Of a DNA stretch of 64,000 bases, positions 48,588 through 58,073 are shown piece by piece. Position 1 is the stretch's first letter. The number at the start of each line of letters is the position of its first letter. Made by a program: the position numbers and the translations under genes. This stretch comes from CAZLRH01 sp964562015 (lineage in GTDB: Bacteria; Verrucomicrobiota; Verrucomicrobiia; Opitutales; JABDGR01). The notes beneath the pieces were generated by a model that searched no databases, was not told the origin of the DNA, and saw only the letters and a list, made by a program, of their open reading frames with translations. The stretch covers positions 176,658 to 240,657 of the forward strand of contig CAZLRH010000004.1 in assembly GCA_964562015.1 (NCBI GenBank). The letters are read 5' to 3'.

Positions 48588-49154
48588 ATGAATGACAGAC
48601 TCCTGCCCTGCGCCCGGTTCTGCCTGGGCCGCCGTCGAAAGTTCCTCGTGTCCACTCTGCTGGCGGCCAGCACGCTCATGCTCGGCTCGACCCTTTCGTT
48701 TGCGGCGGATGACACCGCGAACGAAAAAACCATCGACCGTGCGACCTTCACGCTCAAATTTCCGAGCAACTGGAGCGAGGAGACCAAGGCGAGCGACTAC
48801 AAGGCGGACAGCAATTTCACCCTCAACAGCGGGAAGAACAGTTACATCCAGATCAACATCACCGACAAGGCGGAGGACCCGCAAAAGGTGCTGGATAACG
48901 CGGTGTTCAACCTCGACGGGCTGGCCATCACAACGCTCTCCAAGACGAAGATCGACGAATGGGGCTCGCACAAGGGCGCGGGCCTGCACCTGAAGGGAAA
49001 AATCCTCGGGAGCGACCCGGGCGGCATCGAGTGTTTCGTGTTCAATTCCGAGCACCACAACGTCCTCATCATCGAGTTCTACTACTCCAGCGAATTGAAA
49101 ACGGCGCAAAGCGAGATGGATTTCATCGCCAAGAGTTTTCAAATGAAGGAGTAA
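48588..49154 (+). CDS. secreted protein of the paralogous PSNW pair, copy 1
   Basis: A 188-residue protein. The signal peptide ends SFA-AD near residue 40. The mature part has the pattern FTLKFPSNWSEE, IQINITDKAEDPQKVLDNA, ITTLSKTKIDEWGSHKGAGLHLKGKI, IIEFYYSSELK and a final MDFIAKSFQ. The lay-out (a small alpha/beta sandwich with P-x-N-W) reminds me of PsbP/MOG1-like or DUF1795-like folds, which is not certain. It is homologous to the gene at 52786 and the two frame a secreted protein and a membrane cyclase. Role unknown; periplasmic by inference. Confidence 0.68.
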   Translation: MNDRLLPCARFCLGRRRKFLVSTLLAASTLMLGSTLSFAADDTANEKTIDRATFTLKFPSNWSEETKASDYKADSNFTLNSGKNSYIQINITDKAEDPQKVLDNAVFNLDGLAITTLSKTKIDEWGSHKGAGLHLKGKILGSDPGGIECFVFNSEHHNVLIIEFYYSSELKTAQSEMDFIAKSFQMKE

Positions 49155-49280
49155 ATCCGCCGGCTTAGATTCTTCACTTGCCGGCCGCGCGCCCGGCCCC
49201 CTGCCCTTTCCGCTTGCGCGGTAACCCGCACCACCGCCCGCCCGGCCTCGCCGGAAAGGCCCATCCCTGAGAAAGCTTTC

Positions 49281-50267
49281 ATGTCCATTAAATCAAGTTC
49301 TTGCGCCTGCCGCTGGGCCGTGCTGTCCGTCCTGACGGCGCTCGCGAGTGCGTCCGCGCAGGCCCAACCCCGCAGCATCGACACGGCCGCGCCCAAGCCG
49401 GCGGCGAGCCCGGCGACTCCCGCCACCGCGGCCCCGGCGGCGCCCGTGCCGGCCGCGCCACCCGCGCCCTACACCCTTTATCAAAGCGACCCGGATCACC
49501 CACAAGCGGGCGATGCGATTATCACCAAGCGGCCCGATCCGCCAAAGCTGCCGCTGGCCTTTAATGAATTTGCGGCGGACTTTAAACCCAAGCAAATCAC
49601 GCCCCACTGGCTGGACGTGATGACGGGTTTTGTGGAACTGGAGGAGGCGCCCCCGGGCGGACAATCCGTGTTTGTGGTCGGGCAGCTTTCGCCCCAGGCG
49701 GTGAGCCGCCTGCACACGATTGAGTTTTCGGCGCTGGTGGGCGCCAAGGCGCGCTATGAGAGTGCGACCATCATCGACCACGACCCGCTGGGCCACGCGC
49801 TTGATTTCACCCTGCCGCTGGGCACGGTGGTCTATTATCTGGCGCGGGAAGACACGCCCAAGGGCCTGGACTTTTCCTTTTATTATTACGACGCGAGTGC
49901 GCTGCGCTGGATCGCCAGTCCGGTGGACCGGGATTTGCTGCTGCCCTTCCCGGTGGTGGTCACCCAAAAGCAGGAGCTCATCCTGCCTGCCGACAGCTAT
50001 CTCTTTATGCTGACGACGATGCGGAAAGGTTTGTCGCCCTCCGGCGGCACGGCGGAAGTGCCGCTGTATGGTTACGTGGTTTTGCGCGTGCACAAATTGG
50101 TGGCGGCCACGCCGGCGCCGGAAGCCTCACCTGTGAATTCCGGCGCGACCGGCTTGGGCGGGACTTCGGCGCCGACCGAAGCACCCGCGCCCATTCCGCC
50201 GCCCCCGGCGGCCGTGGCCCCCGCCGCACCCAGTCCGGCGACCGGCACCGGACCAGCCCAGCCGTAA
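49281..50267 (+). CDS. secreted Pro/Ala-rich protein, function unknown
   Basis: A 328-residue protein with a signal peptide ending ASA-QA near residue 28, an Ala/Pro-rich linker, a folded part at about residues 75-285 (WLDVMTGFVELEEAPPGGQSVFVVGQLSP, VYYLAREDTPKGLDFSFYYYDA) and a Pro/Ala-rich tail. I do not recognise a family. It lies between the secreted copy 1 and the CHASE2 cyclase, spaced about 130 bp from each; it may belong to one signalling unit (inference). Confidence 0.6.
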   Translation: MSIKSSSCACRWAVLSVLTALASASAQAQPRSIDTAAPKPAASPATPATAAPAAPVPAAPPAPYTLYQSDPDHPQAGDAIITKRPDPPKLPLAFNEFAADFKPKQITPHWLDVMTGFVELEEAPPGGQSVFVVGQLSPQAVSRLHTIEFSALVGAKARYESATIIDHDPLGHALDFTLPLGTVVYYLAREDTPKGLDFSFYYYDASALRWIASPVDRDLLLPFPVVVTQKQELILPADSYLFMLTTMRKGLSPSGGTAEVPLYGYVVLRVHKLVAATPAPEASPVNSGATGLGGTSAPTEAPAPIPPPPAAVAPAAPSPATGTGPAQP

Positions 50268-50404
50268 GGGAAACACTGCGCTCATGACGACGCCGTTTGC
50301 CCAGAGCCGTGGGATAAATTAACGCAACCTCGCATTTTGGCGCGCGTCTAGCTTTCACTGAATTTTTCTCGCCGCATTCGTCTGGCGGCCTTATCCACTC
50401 GCGC

Positions 50405-52585
50405 ATGACCATTCGGCTTTTCTTCGAGTTCCTGCACCGGAACCGGGTGTTGGTGCAGACGGCGTTTGTCGTGGCGATGCTGGCGGTGTATGTCTGGCTG
50501 GTCCAGGATGAAGGCGAATGGGTCAAGGGGTTTGAGGATCACGTCACGGAAATCCTGCTGCTGAACCGGCCGCCCTTGGAGCCGCCGCCGGAGACGGTCA
50601 TCATTTACGTCTCGGAGAATACCTTTCCCGTCAAACCCTACAGCCCGGCGGAAATAGCCCAGGTTCCGGACCTGGCTTACCTGACGCAAAAATGGCCCTG
50701 GAATAACGCGCTGTGGGCGCATTTGACCCAAAACTTGCTGGATGCCGGAGCCGGCGTGGTGGCGCTGGATTTATTTTTCAAGGGGACGACGCCGGGTGAC
50801 GCGGAACTGGCCGAGGTCATCGCGGAAAACCAGGACCGGGTCGTTTTGCCGTCAATCATGGACAGCACCCTGCTGGTGGGCACCAATCAACTCATTCTGG
50901 ATCCGGAAAGGAGCCTGCTGCCGACGACCGGCAGCGCAGACGTCCTTGGCTTTACTAATTACCCGGATACGACGGTGCGCATGCTCAAAAACTGGCTGGC
51001 CCTGTCGATCCTTCTGCCGGAAAGTTCGGAGGGCAACGCCGCGGGCCTGCCCCGGCATCCGGACGAGTTTTCGTTCAGTTGGCTGGCGGCCAAGAAGTTC
51101 ATGAGCATGTCGCCGCAGGTCGGGCGCAGTTTGATTCTACGCCGGCCGAAGGGCGGACTGAAGAAGATGGTGGACGCGCCACAACGGGACCCGAAAACGC
51201 CGATGATGCTGAACTATTACGGGCCGCCCTTCACCATTACCTCGGTGCGCTTGGAGAACGTGCTAACCAACTGGAACACGACTTTCCTGCACGGCGAATA
51301 TTTTAAGGGCAAGGCGGTGTTTATCGGCACGCGCGCGTGGCTGCGATTCAATGATTTCTACACCACCCCGCTGGGTTCGTCGCCGGGAGTGGAGATTCAG
51401 GCGACGTCGTTTGCGAACCTGATTCACACGGAATGGCTGCGCCCGGCGCCGGACTGGGTGGTGCTGCTACTGGCGTTTGCCCTGAGCTTGATGGCGCTCG
51501 CGGTGTCGCTGAGCGTGCATCAAGTGCTCATCAAGATGGGCCTGTTCCTGAGCTTGGGGGCGATTTTCCTGGAAGTGACGCAGCACCTTTTCTGGTCGTG
51601 GCTGATTGTGGTGCCGGTGGCCGGGGCGGCGCTGATCCTCATCAGTTGCGGCATCTTCGGCACCCTGTACGACTACATGCTCACGCAGTACGAACGGCAG
51701 CGAATGCTGGGCATGTTTGAGAGCATGGTGTCGCCGGGCGTCGCGGGCTTGATGCTGAGCCAGCGCGGGGACTTTGAAAAACGCCTCGGCGGCCAGCGGC
51801 AGGAAGTCATTGTGCTCTTTTGCGATATCCGGCGGTTCACCGTCTGGAGCGAGAAGGTCGGCCCGGAGGCGCTGGTGGCGCAATTGAACGAGTATTATTC
51901 GCAGATGGTGGGCATCGTGCAGGAACACGGCGGCACGGTGCAGAAGTACATCGGCGACGCCTTGATGGCGGCCTGGGGAGACGTGCGCGCCCAACCGCCG
52001 TCCGAGGGCGCGACCCACGCCGTGCACGCCGCCTTGCGCATGGTGGAGGCGCTTAGAAAACTGAATCTCCATTGGGCCAAGCAGCCGGGCCGCGAACAGC
52101 TTTCCTTCGGCATCGGCATCAATCACGGCGAATGCGTTGTGGGCCAGATCGGGCACCCGCGACGGTTGGAATTCACGGTGCTGGGCGACCCGGTCAACCT
52201 CGCCTCGCGATTGGAAAGCGCGACGAAGCAGTGCCACCAAACCATCCTCGTGGGGCAGTCCATTTACGAGATGACCAAACGTGAATTTTCCTACCGCCTG
52301 GCCGAAAAGATGCAGGTGATGGGCAAATCCCATGCGGTGGCGGTGTACGCGCCGATGGGCGAAGGAGCGAGCCTGCCGCCGGTGGGCGTGGCGCAATATA
52401 ACGACGCCATCGAGAGTTATTATGCGCGGGATTTTGTGCGGGCCGCGGAATTATTCCGGCTGGCTCAGGAGCGCTTTGGAGGGGACGACTACCTTTGCAC
52501 AACGTTCTTGAAACGCTGCGAACACTTTCAGAAAAATCCTCCACCGCCGGACTGGGACGGCACCTGGGTTTTAACCGAAAAATGA
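50405..52585 (+). CDS. CHASE2-domain adenylate/guanylate cyclase
   Basis: A 726-residue membrane receptor. An N-terminal helix (residues 17-34) leads into a CHASE2 sensor in the periplasm (residues 50-340: TVIIYVSENTF, LDLFFKGTTPGDAELAEVI, GKAVFIGTRAW). Three membrane helices (about 348-430) follow, then a class III cyclase: Asp474 in FCDIRRFTVWSE, Asp518 in YIGDALMAAWG, Asn598 and Arg602 in DPVNLASRLES, so both metal aspartates and the Asn/Arg pair are present. A helical TPR-like tail follows (AIESYYARDFVRAAELF). It would make a cyclic nucleotide in response to a periplasmic cue. Confidence 0.9.
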   Translation: MTIRLFFEFLHRNRVLVQTAFVVAMLAVYVWLVQDEGEWVKGFEDHVTEILLLNRPPLEPPPETVIIYVSENTFPVKPYSPAEIAQVPDLAYLTQKWPWNNALWAHLTQNLLDAGAGVVALDLFFKGTTPGDAELAEVIAENQDRVVLPSIMDSTLLVGTNQLILDPERSLLPTTGSADVLGFTNYPDTTVRMLKNWLALSILLPESSEGNAAGLPRHPDEFSFSWLAAKKFMSMSPQVGRSLILRRPKGGLKKMVDAPQRDPKTPMMLNYYGPPFTITSVRLENVLTNWNTTFLHGEYFKGKAVFIGTRAWLRFNDFYTTPLGSSPGVEIQATSFANLIHTEWLRPAPDWVVLLLAFALSLMALAVSLSVHQVLIKMGLFLSLGAIFLEVTQHLFWSWLIVVPVAGAALILISCGIFGTLYDYMLTQYERQRMLGMFESMVSPGVAGLMLSQRGDFEKRLGGQRQEVIVLFCDIRRFTVWSEKVGPEALVAQLNEYYSQMVGIVQEHGGTVQKYIGDALMAAWGDVRAQPPSEGATHAVHAALRMVEALRKLNLHWAKQPGREQLSFGIGINHGECVVGQIGHPRRLEFTVLGDPVNLASRLESATKQCHQTILVGQSIYEMTKREFSYRLAEKMQVMGKSHAVAVYAPMGEGASLPPVGVAQYNDAIESYYARDFVRAAELFRLAQERFGGDDYLCTTFLKRCEHFQKNPPPPDWDGTWVLTEK

Positions 52586-52785
52586 GGGGGTTGGCACGGC
52601 AAATGCAGGGTTTTCCCCTGAAACATCCATCGTGGATGCCGGTTTAAAAGCTAATCACCCGGGAATTGACATACGCTGAATTTCAGGGTAAACACCTTAC
52701 TTCCAGGTCCCCGCCCAAGCCTCCAGCCCTTCCGTTTTTCGTTTAATTTTCTTCTTCCACCCGACGATAAAGTCGGGAATCAACC

Positions 52786-53409
52786 ATGTCGCAAAACCGC
52801 ATCTACGCGCAGTGGAGATCGGGGCCAACCGCCCGGGCCATGCTGGTGGCGGTGGCAGCGTTAGCCAGCTGGGGCAGTCTGTGGGGCGCGGTGGCGGACA
52901 TTGAGACGAAGGAAATCAAGCGCGACAACTACAAGGTCGAGATTCCCAGCAATTGGAAGGAAGAGATTCCCGCGGTCAATTACAAGCCGGAGACGAATAT
53001 CACGCTGGGCAGCCGGCAGCAGAGTTATGTGCAGATCAGCATCGCCGACAAACCGGCGGATTTGCAGAAGGTGCTGGCGGCGGCCACCGCCCAGGTCGAT
53101 GGCGCGGCCATCACCACCCTGTCCAAAGCCAAGCTGGAGGAATGGGGTCCGCACAAGGGCGTCGGCATCCACCTCAAGGGCAAAATCCTGGACTCCTTTC
53201 CCGGCGGCATCAAAATTTTCACTTATAATACCGCCCATTACAATGTATTGGTCGTCGAGTATTACTTTTCCTCGGAGTTGAAGGACGTGTTGAACGAAAT
53301 GGACGTCATCAGCTCGAGCTTCAAGACGGCGGATGAACCAGGCTTCAAGGCCGCCGAACCCGCGCCCGCCGCCCTGACGCCGCCCGCCACGAAACCGAAG
53401 GCCAGTTGA
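52786..53409 (+). CDS. secreted protein of the paralogous PSNW pair, copy 2
   Basis: A 207-residue paralogue of 48588: signal peptide, YKVEIPSNWKEE, VQISIADKPADLQKVLAAA, ITTLSKAKLEEWGPHKGVGIHLKGKI and VVEYYFSSELK are aligned in order. The C-terminus is Pro/Ala-rich (AAEPAPAALTPPATKP). It follows the CHASE2 cyclase after 200 bp, a gap with no gene and no feature I can name. Convergent with uvrA, with 3 bp between stops. Confidence 0.7.
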   Translation: MSQNRIYAQWRSGPTARAMLVAVAALASWGSLWGAVADIETKEIKRDNYKVEIPSNWKEEIPAVNYKPETNITLGSRQQSYVQISIADKPADLQKVLAAATAQVDGAAITTLSKAKLEEWGPHKGVGIHLKGKILDSFPGGIKIFTYNTAHYNVLVVEYYFSSELKDVLNEMDVISSSFKTADEPGFKAAEPAPAALTPPATKPKAS

Positions 53410-53412
53410 AAT

Positions 53413-56283
53413 TTAGCCCACGGCGCCCGCCCAACAGGCGCCCGTGGGGGAACCGGGAGTATTCTTGAGTCCCGCCGGCACGCCGGCATAAACGAGCCGC
53501 CCGCCCGCCGCGCCCCCGCCGGGACCGAGTTCGATGACCCAATCGGCGAGGCGCACGACATCGAGGTGGTGCTCGATGATGATGATGGTGTTGCCGGCGT
53601 CACGCAGCCTGAAGAGTAAATCCATCAGGCGCTGGATGTCCTCCCAGTGCAGGCCGGTGGTGGGCTCATCGAGCAGGTAAAGCGTTCCGCCTTGCTGGCG
53701 CTTGCTCAATTCGAGCGAGAGTTTTAAGCGTTGGGCTTCGCCGCCGGAGAGCGTGTCGGCGGGCTGGCCCAGCCGGAGATAGCCGAGACCGACGGCGTCG
53801 AGGGTCTGCAGTTTTTCCAAAATGCGCGGTTGGGCGCGAAAAATGCCCAGGGCCTCGGTCACGGACAGGTCGAGCACATCGGCGATGTTGAGGCCCTTGA
53901 AGCGGATCTCAAGCGTCTCGCGATTGTAGCGCCGACCGCGGCAACTGGGGCACTCGACCTGCGCCTGGTCGAGAAACTCCATGTCGAGATGGATGACGCC
54001 GTCGCCCTGGCAGCGTTCGCAGCGTCCGCCGCGGATGTTGAAGGAAAAACGGCTGGCCTTGTAACCGCGCACCTTGGCGAGGGCGGATTGCGCAAACAAT
54101 TCGCGCAGGAGGTCGAAGATTTTGGTAAATGTGGCGGGGTTGGAACGCGCGCTGCGGCCGATGGGGTCCTGGTCCACGCGGACGACGGATTGAAAATAAT
54201 CCAGCCCTTCGAGCGCACGGTGGCGGCCCGGCACGGCTTTCTCGCCGTAGAGCTTGAACGCGGCGGCCTGCCCGAGGATGTCGTTGATGAGCGTGCTCTT
54301 GCCCGAACCCGAAACCCCGCAAGCGACCGTCAGCAAGCCGACCGGAAAGGAGACGTCGAGGTTTTGCAAATTGTGCTCCTTAGCGCCTCGAATGGTGAGC
54401 CAGCGCCCGGAGGGAGACAGGTCGGGGCCGTTTTTTTCCAAATGGGCCGCACCGCTGAGATAAGGGCCGGTGTGCGACGCCGGAGCGCGGGCGCATTCGG
54501 CGGGCGTGCCTTGAAACAGGAGGCGTCCGCCTTGCACGCCCGCGCCGGGGCCGAGTTCCACCAAGTGATCGGCGGCGCGAATGATTTCGGCGTCGTGCTC
54601 CACGACGATGACGGCGTTGCCGCGGTCGCGCAGGCCAATCAGTGTGCGCAGAAGGGCCTGGTTATCGCGCGGATGCAGGCCGATGCTGGGTTCGTCCAAA
54701 ACGTAAACAACGCCGACCAACCCCATGCCCAACTGCGTGGCCACGCGCAGACGCTGCGTTTCCCCGCCGCTGAGCGTGCCGTATTCGCGCTCGAGCGTGA
54801 GATAATCGAGACCCACTTCACCGAGAAAGCCCAGGCGCTGTTCTAGACCTCGCAGGGCTTCGTCCACGGCGGCGACGAGACCGGTGGCGCCGCCGCGCAA
54901 TTCGCTCGCAAAAACGAGGGCGTCGCCGATGGTTTGCAACATGAATTCATCGAAGCCGCGGCCCGCGACCCGCACGGCGCGGGAGCGGGGATTCAAGCGC
55001 CGACCGCCGCAGCTCCGGCAGGTCGAGCCCACTTGATAAGCCATCAGGCGCGCGCGCAAACCGTCGCTCGAGGTGTTGCGCTTGGTGTCCTCGAGGTCGG
55101 CGATGACACCGGCAAACGGCAGCAGCTCCGGCTTGGCATTACCGGCGCGCAATTTGAAGGAAAACAAGCGGTCGCCCGCGCCATGCAAAATGGCAGTGCG
55201 CGTGGCCTCCGGCAGTTCGTTCCACGGCGTCTCAGGGTCGTAGGGCAACTGCGCGGTGAGCTGGCGCAGGATGGCGTTGCGTTTGACGATCATGCCCTTC
55301 GAGCCGAGACGCCAGGGCTTGATTGCGCCGTGCTTGATGGATTTTTCCGGATGGGGCACCACGAGGTCGTCGCGAAACTGCATCGTGCGCCCGAGGCCGC
55401 CGCATTCGGCACAGGCGCCCTCGGGATGATTGTAGGAAAAACTGCGCGGGGTGATGGGCTCATACACGGTGCCGCACACGGCGCAGGAAAGTTTCTGGCT
55501 CAGCGGAATCTCGCGCCAGGACTGGCCGTCGGCTCCCTGCGCGAGAACCAGGGCCCGGTCGCGGCCCTCGCGAAAGGCCAGTTCGAGCGAGTCCGCCAGA
55601 CGGCTCCGCTGGGCGGGATCAACGACGAGGCGGTCCACCACCAAATCGAGGGTGACTTCGCGGGCGCGGCCATCGAGCAGCGTGGAGTCCTGCAATTCGC
55701 GCAACTCGCCGTTGACGCGCGCACGGGTAAAGCCGCGCTGGCGCAGGCGGGGAATTTCCTCGCGCCAGAAAGCGGGCTTCGCGGTTTCACCTGGAGCGAG
55801 CAATACGAGCTTGGTGCCGACGGGCTCCTGAAAAACACGGGCCACACAGTCATCCAGCGTGCGCTGTTCGATGAGGCCGCCGTCGAGGGGACAGCGCTGC
55901 TCACCGGCGAGAGTCCAGACCAGCCGCGCGTAATCGGCGATTTCAGAAACGGTGGCGACGGTGCTGCGCGGATTGGACCCGCCGCCGGTGCGCTGCTCGA
56001 TGGCGATGACGGGCGAGAGACCGTGGATAAAATCGACGTCGGGCCGCTTGACCTGGTCGAGCATCTGGCGGGCGCGCACGGAGAGGCTCTCCATGTACTT
56101 GCGGTGGCCCTCGGCGTACAGGGTGTCAAACGCCAGCGAGGATTTGCCCGAACCGCTGACGCCGGTGATGACGACGAGCTGATTGCGTGGCAGGCGCAGC
56201 TCGAGGTTCTGCAAGTTGTGCACCCGCGCGCCCTTGATATGAATGTGACCGGGCGGGCCGGCGGGCTCGGCAAAGGTGCTCAT
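53413..56283 (-). CDS. uvrA: excinuclease ABC subunit A
   Basis: A 956-residue UvrA of the usual length and two ATPase modules. The first has Walker A GVSGSGKSSLAFDT (residues 39-52), the first zinc module CAVCGTVYEP...CAECGG, signature LSGGETQRLRVATQLG and Walker B VYVLDEPSIGLHPRDN. The second has GVSGSGKSTLINDIL, a zinc motif CERCQGDG...CPSCRGRRYN, LSGGEAQRLKLSLEL and LYLLDEPTTGLHWED. It scans DNA for bulky damage together with UvrB. A single gene here; uvrB and uvrC are elsewhere. Antisense to it a long plus-strand frame is open but is a shadow. Confidence 0.95.
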   Translation of the reverse strand: MSTFAEPAGPPGHIHIKGARVHNLQNLELRLPRNQLVVITGVSGSGKSSLAFDTLYAEGHRKYMESLSVRARQMLDQVKRPDVDFIHGLSPVIAIEQRTGGGSNPRSTVATVSEIADYARLVWTLAGEQRCPLDGGLIEQRTLDDCVARVFQEPVGTKLVLLAPGETAKPAFWREEIPRLRQRGFTRARVNGELRELQDSTLLDGRAREVTLDLVVDRLVVDPAQRSRLADSLELAFREGRDRALVLAQGADGQSWREIPLSQKLSCAVCGTVYEPITPRSFSYNHPEGACAECGGLGRTMQFRDDLVVPHPEKSIKHGAIKPWRLGSKGMIVKRNAILRQLTAQLPYDPETPWNELPEATRTAILHGAGDRLFSFKLRAGNAKPELLPFAGVIADLEDTKRNTSSDGLRARLMAYQVGSTCRSCGGRRLNPRSRAVRVAGRGFDEFMLQTIGDALVFASELRGGATGLVAAVDEALRGLEQRLGFLGEVGLDYLTLEREYGTLSGGETQRLRVATQLGMGLVGVVYVLDEPSIGLHPRDNQALLRTLIGLRDRGNAVIVVEHDAEIIRAADHLVELGPGAGVQGGRLLFQGTPAECARAPASHTGPYLSGAAHLEKNGPDLSPSGRWLTIRGAKEHNLQNLDVSFPVGLLTVACGVSGSGKSTLINDILGQAAAFKLYGEKAVPGRHRALEGLDYFQSVVRVDQDPIGRSARSNPATFTKIFDLLRELFAQSALAKVRGYKASRFSFNIRGGRCERCQGDGVIHLDMEFLDQAQVECPSCRGRRYNRETLEIRFKGLNIADVLDLSVTEALGIFRAQPRILEKLQTLDAVGLGYLRLGQPADTLSGGEAQRLKLSLELSKRQQGGTLYLLDEPTTGLHWEDIQRLMDLLFRLRDAGNTIIIIEHHLDVVRLADWVIELGPGGGAAGGRLVYAGVPAGLKNTPGSPTGACWAGAVG

Positions 56284-56410
56284 GGGACAAAACGGACACT
56301 ATCGCCCACTTTGGCCATTCCCTCAACCTTCGAGTGCATTTTGTCACCTTTGCGGTTGAAGCGCGTGCTCTTTTCGAACATTATGGCCGCGCGCCGGTGC
56401 TCCCCGTGCC

Positions 56411-56692
56411 ATGAAAAACCTGCCCATCCTTTACATCAAGCCCGGCTGCCCGTGGTGCCGCGAGGCCATGGCGTACTTTGCGCAACACGGGGTTGAACTG
56501 GAGGTTCGGGACGTTAGGGCCAGCGAGGCCAACATGCACCGGATGATCGAAGTCAGCGGGCAATCCTTGACGCCGACCTTCGAGTACGGTGAATTCGTGG
56601 TGGCTGATTTCAGCATGAACGAATTCATGGACGAACTCGACCAAGTGCCCGACCTGCGCCGTGAACTCGGCCTGGGTGACGAGGAAGATTAA
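56411..56692 (+). CDS. glutaredoxin
   Basis: A 93-residue glutaredoxin with the dithiol site Cys13-Pro-Trp-Cys16 (YIKPGCPWCREAM), a cis-Pro after a strand (SLTPTFEYG) and the VVADFSMNEFMDELD C-terminal helix. It reduces disulfides using glutathione or a thioredoxin reductase partner. The CPWC motif differs from classic CPYC. Start ATG 56411; the divergent uvrA is 127 bp away. The AI-2E permease begins 13 bp after its stop, so the two are probably one operon. Confidence 0.9.
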   Translation: MKNLPILYIKPGCPWCREAMAYFAQHGVELEVRDVRASEANMHRMIEVSGQSLTPTFEYGEFVVADFSMNEFMDELDQVPDLRRELGLGDEED

Positions 56693-56705
56693 TCCCCCGC
56701 CACCC

Positions 56706-57968
56706 ATGAGCGATCCCACCACCCCCACTCCGCTGCCCGACTGGCTCTCGCCCGCGCAACGCCGCCTCGTGGCGGTGGCGGTGACGGCCTTGAGCGGATT
56801 ATTTCTCGCGGCCTTGGTGCTCGGCATTGGATACACGCTGCAACTTTTTGTCGCGACGTTCAGCATCATCATCTGGCCGCTGGCGATTTCCGGCATCTTG
56901 TCCCTGCTGCTGCGCCCGCTGGTGCATTATTTTGAACGCCGCCTGCAACTGCGCCGCTGGCTGGCGATTGCCCTGCTGTACGTGGTGGTGAGCGCGGCCT
57001 TGACGGGCATGTGCTATTCGCTGCTGCCGCGCGTGGTCAACCAAGTGGGCCAATTGGTGGAAACCGCGCAAACGGCGCCCAATCGCCTCTACGCGAATCT
57101 GATGGGCACGGAGAAAGCCAAGGGCATCCTGGCGCCGGATTCGCCGCTGCGGCCCGCGGTGGAAACCTACCTGAATCCCGCGCATTTCAACGAATTGTTT
57201 CACAAAATCGGGGACCACTTTCAGGAACTGGTGCAATCCGCGCCCGACGCCCTCCGGCGCATTTGGGCGTTTTCGCAGCGGGCCTTCGCCATGGCGGCCT
57301 CCATCGCGGTCATCCCGATTTACCTGTTTTTCCTGCTTTCGACGGACCGGGATTTAACGGCCGACCTGCGGCAGCAACTGACTTTCATCAAATCCTCCGT
57401 GCGGCATGATATTATTTTCCTGGTCGAGGAATTCGTGGGCATCATGGTGGCGTTTTTCCGCGGGCAACTGCTGATTGGCTTATGTTTGGGGGTGCTGAAG
57501 GCCATCGGCTTTACGATCATCGGCGTGAAATTCGGTCTGGTGCTGGGCATGCTGTTTGGCCTGCTCAATGTGATTCCGTACCTCGGCACCATCCTCGGTT
57601 TGGCCACGATTTTGCCGATTGCGTATTTTCAAGACGGCGGCGGCCTGGGGCTGGTCTTTGAAGCCATCGGGGTGTTTCTCGTCGTGCAGTGCACCGAAGG
57701 GTATTTTTTGACGCCGAAAATCATGGGCCAGCAAACGGGCCTGCATCCGATGGTCATCATCGTTTCCGTGTTTTTCTGGGGCGAGGCGCTCAATGGTATT
57801 TTGGGCATGGTGCTGGCGGTGCCATTGACCGCATTTCTCGTGGTGGCGTGGCGCTTGCTGCGCAATAAGTACCTGCCCAAGCACGGCACCGGGCTGACCC
57901 GGCCCGCGATTCCCATGCGCTCGTTGTTGAAGCACGGCTTCATCCCGCCGCCCGGACCGCCGCCCTAA
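56706..57968 (+). CDS. AI-2E family transporter (putative permease)
   Basis: A 420-residue membrane protein with about eight helices. It has the family layout: two N-terminal helices (residues 25-75), a helical cytoplasmic or periplasmic domain (LVHYFERRLQLRRWLAI, QLVETAQTAPNR), then the C-terminal block with FFRGQLLIGLCLGVLKAIGF, GLLNVIPYLGTILGLA and LTPKIMGQQTGLHPMVIIVSVFFWG. Family members have been linked to autoinducer-2 export and to Na+/H+ or polysaccharide transport; substrate unknown. ATG 56706 fits the N-terminus. Confidence 0.88.
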   Translation: MSDPTTPTPLPDWLSPAQRRLVAVAVTALSGLFLAALVLGIGYTLQLFVATFSIIIWPLAISGILSLLLRPLVHYFERRLQLRRWLAIALLYVVVSAALTGMCYSLLPRVVNQVGQLVETAQTAPNRLYANLMGTEKAKGILAPDSPLRPAVETYLNPAHFNELFHKIGDHFQELVQSAPDALRRIWAFSQRAFAMAASIAVIPIYLFFLLSTDRDLTADLRQQLTFIKSSVRHDIIFLVEEFVGIMVAFFRGQLLIGLCLGVLKAIGFTIIGVKFGLVLGMLFGLLNVIPYLGTILGLATILPIAYFQDGGGLGLVFEAIGVFLVVQCTEGYFLTPKIMGQQTGLHPMVIIVSVFFWGEALNGILGMVLAVPLTAFLVVAWRLLRNKYLPKHGTGLTRPAIPMRSLLKHGFIPPPGPPP

Positions 57969-58073
57969 CGCGACCGAGTTTGAACTGCGAAGGTTTTGCA
58001 AATGGGGAGTGGCAGCGCTTGAAAACCGCACTACGAAATTCTCCATTCACTTTGAACTAGAGCATAAATGGAA

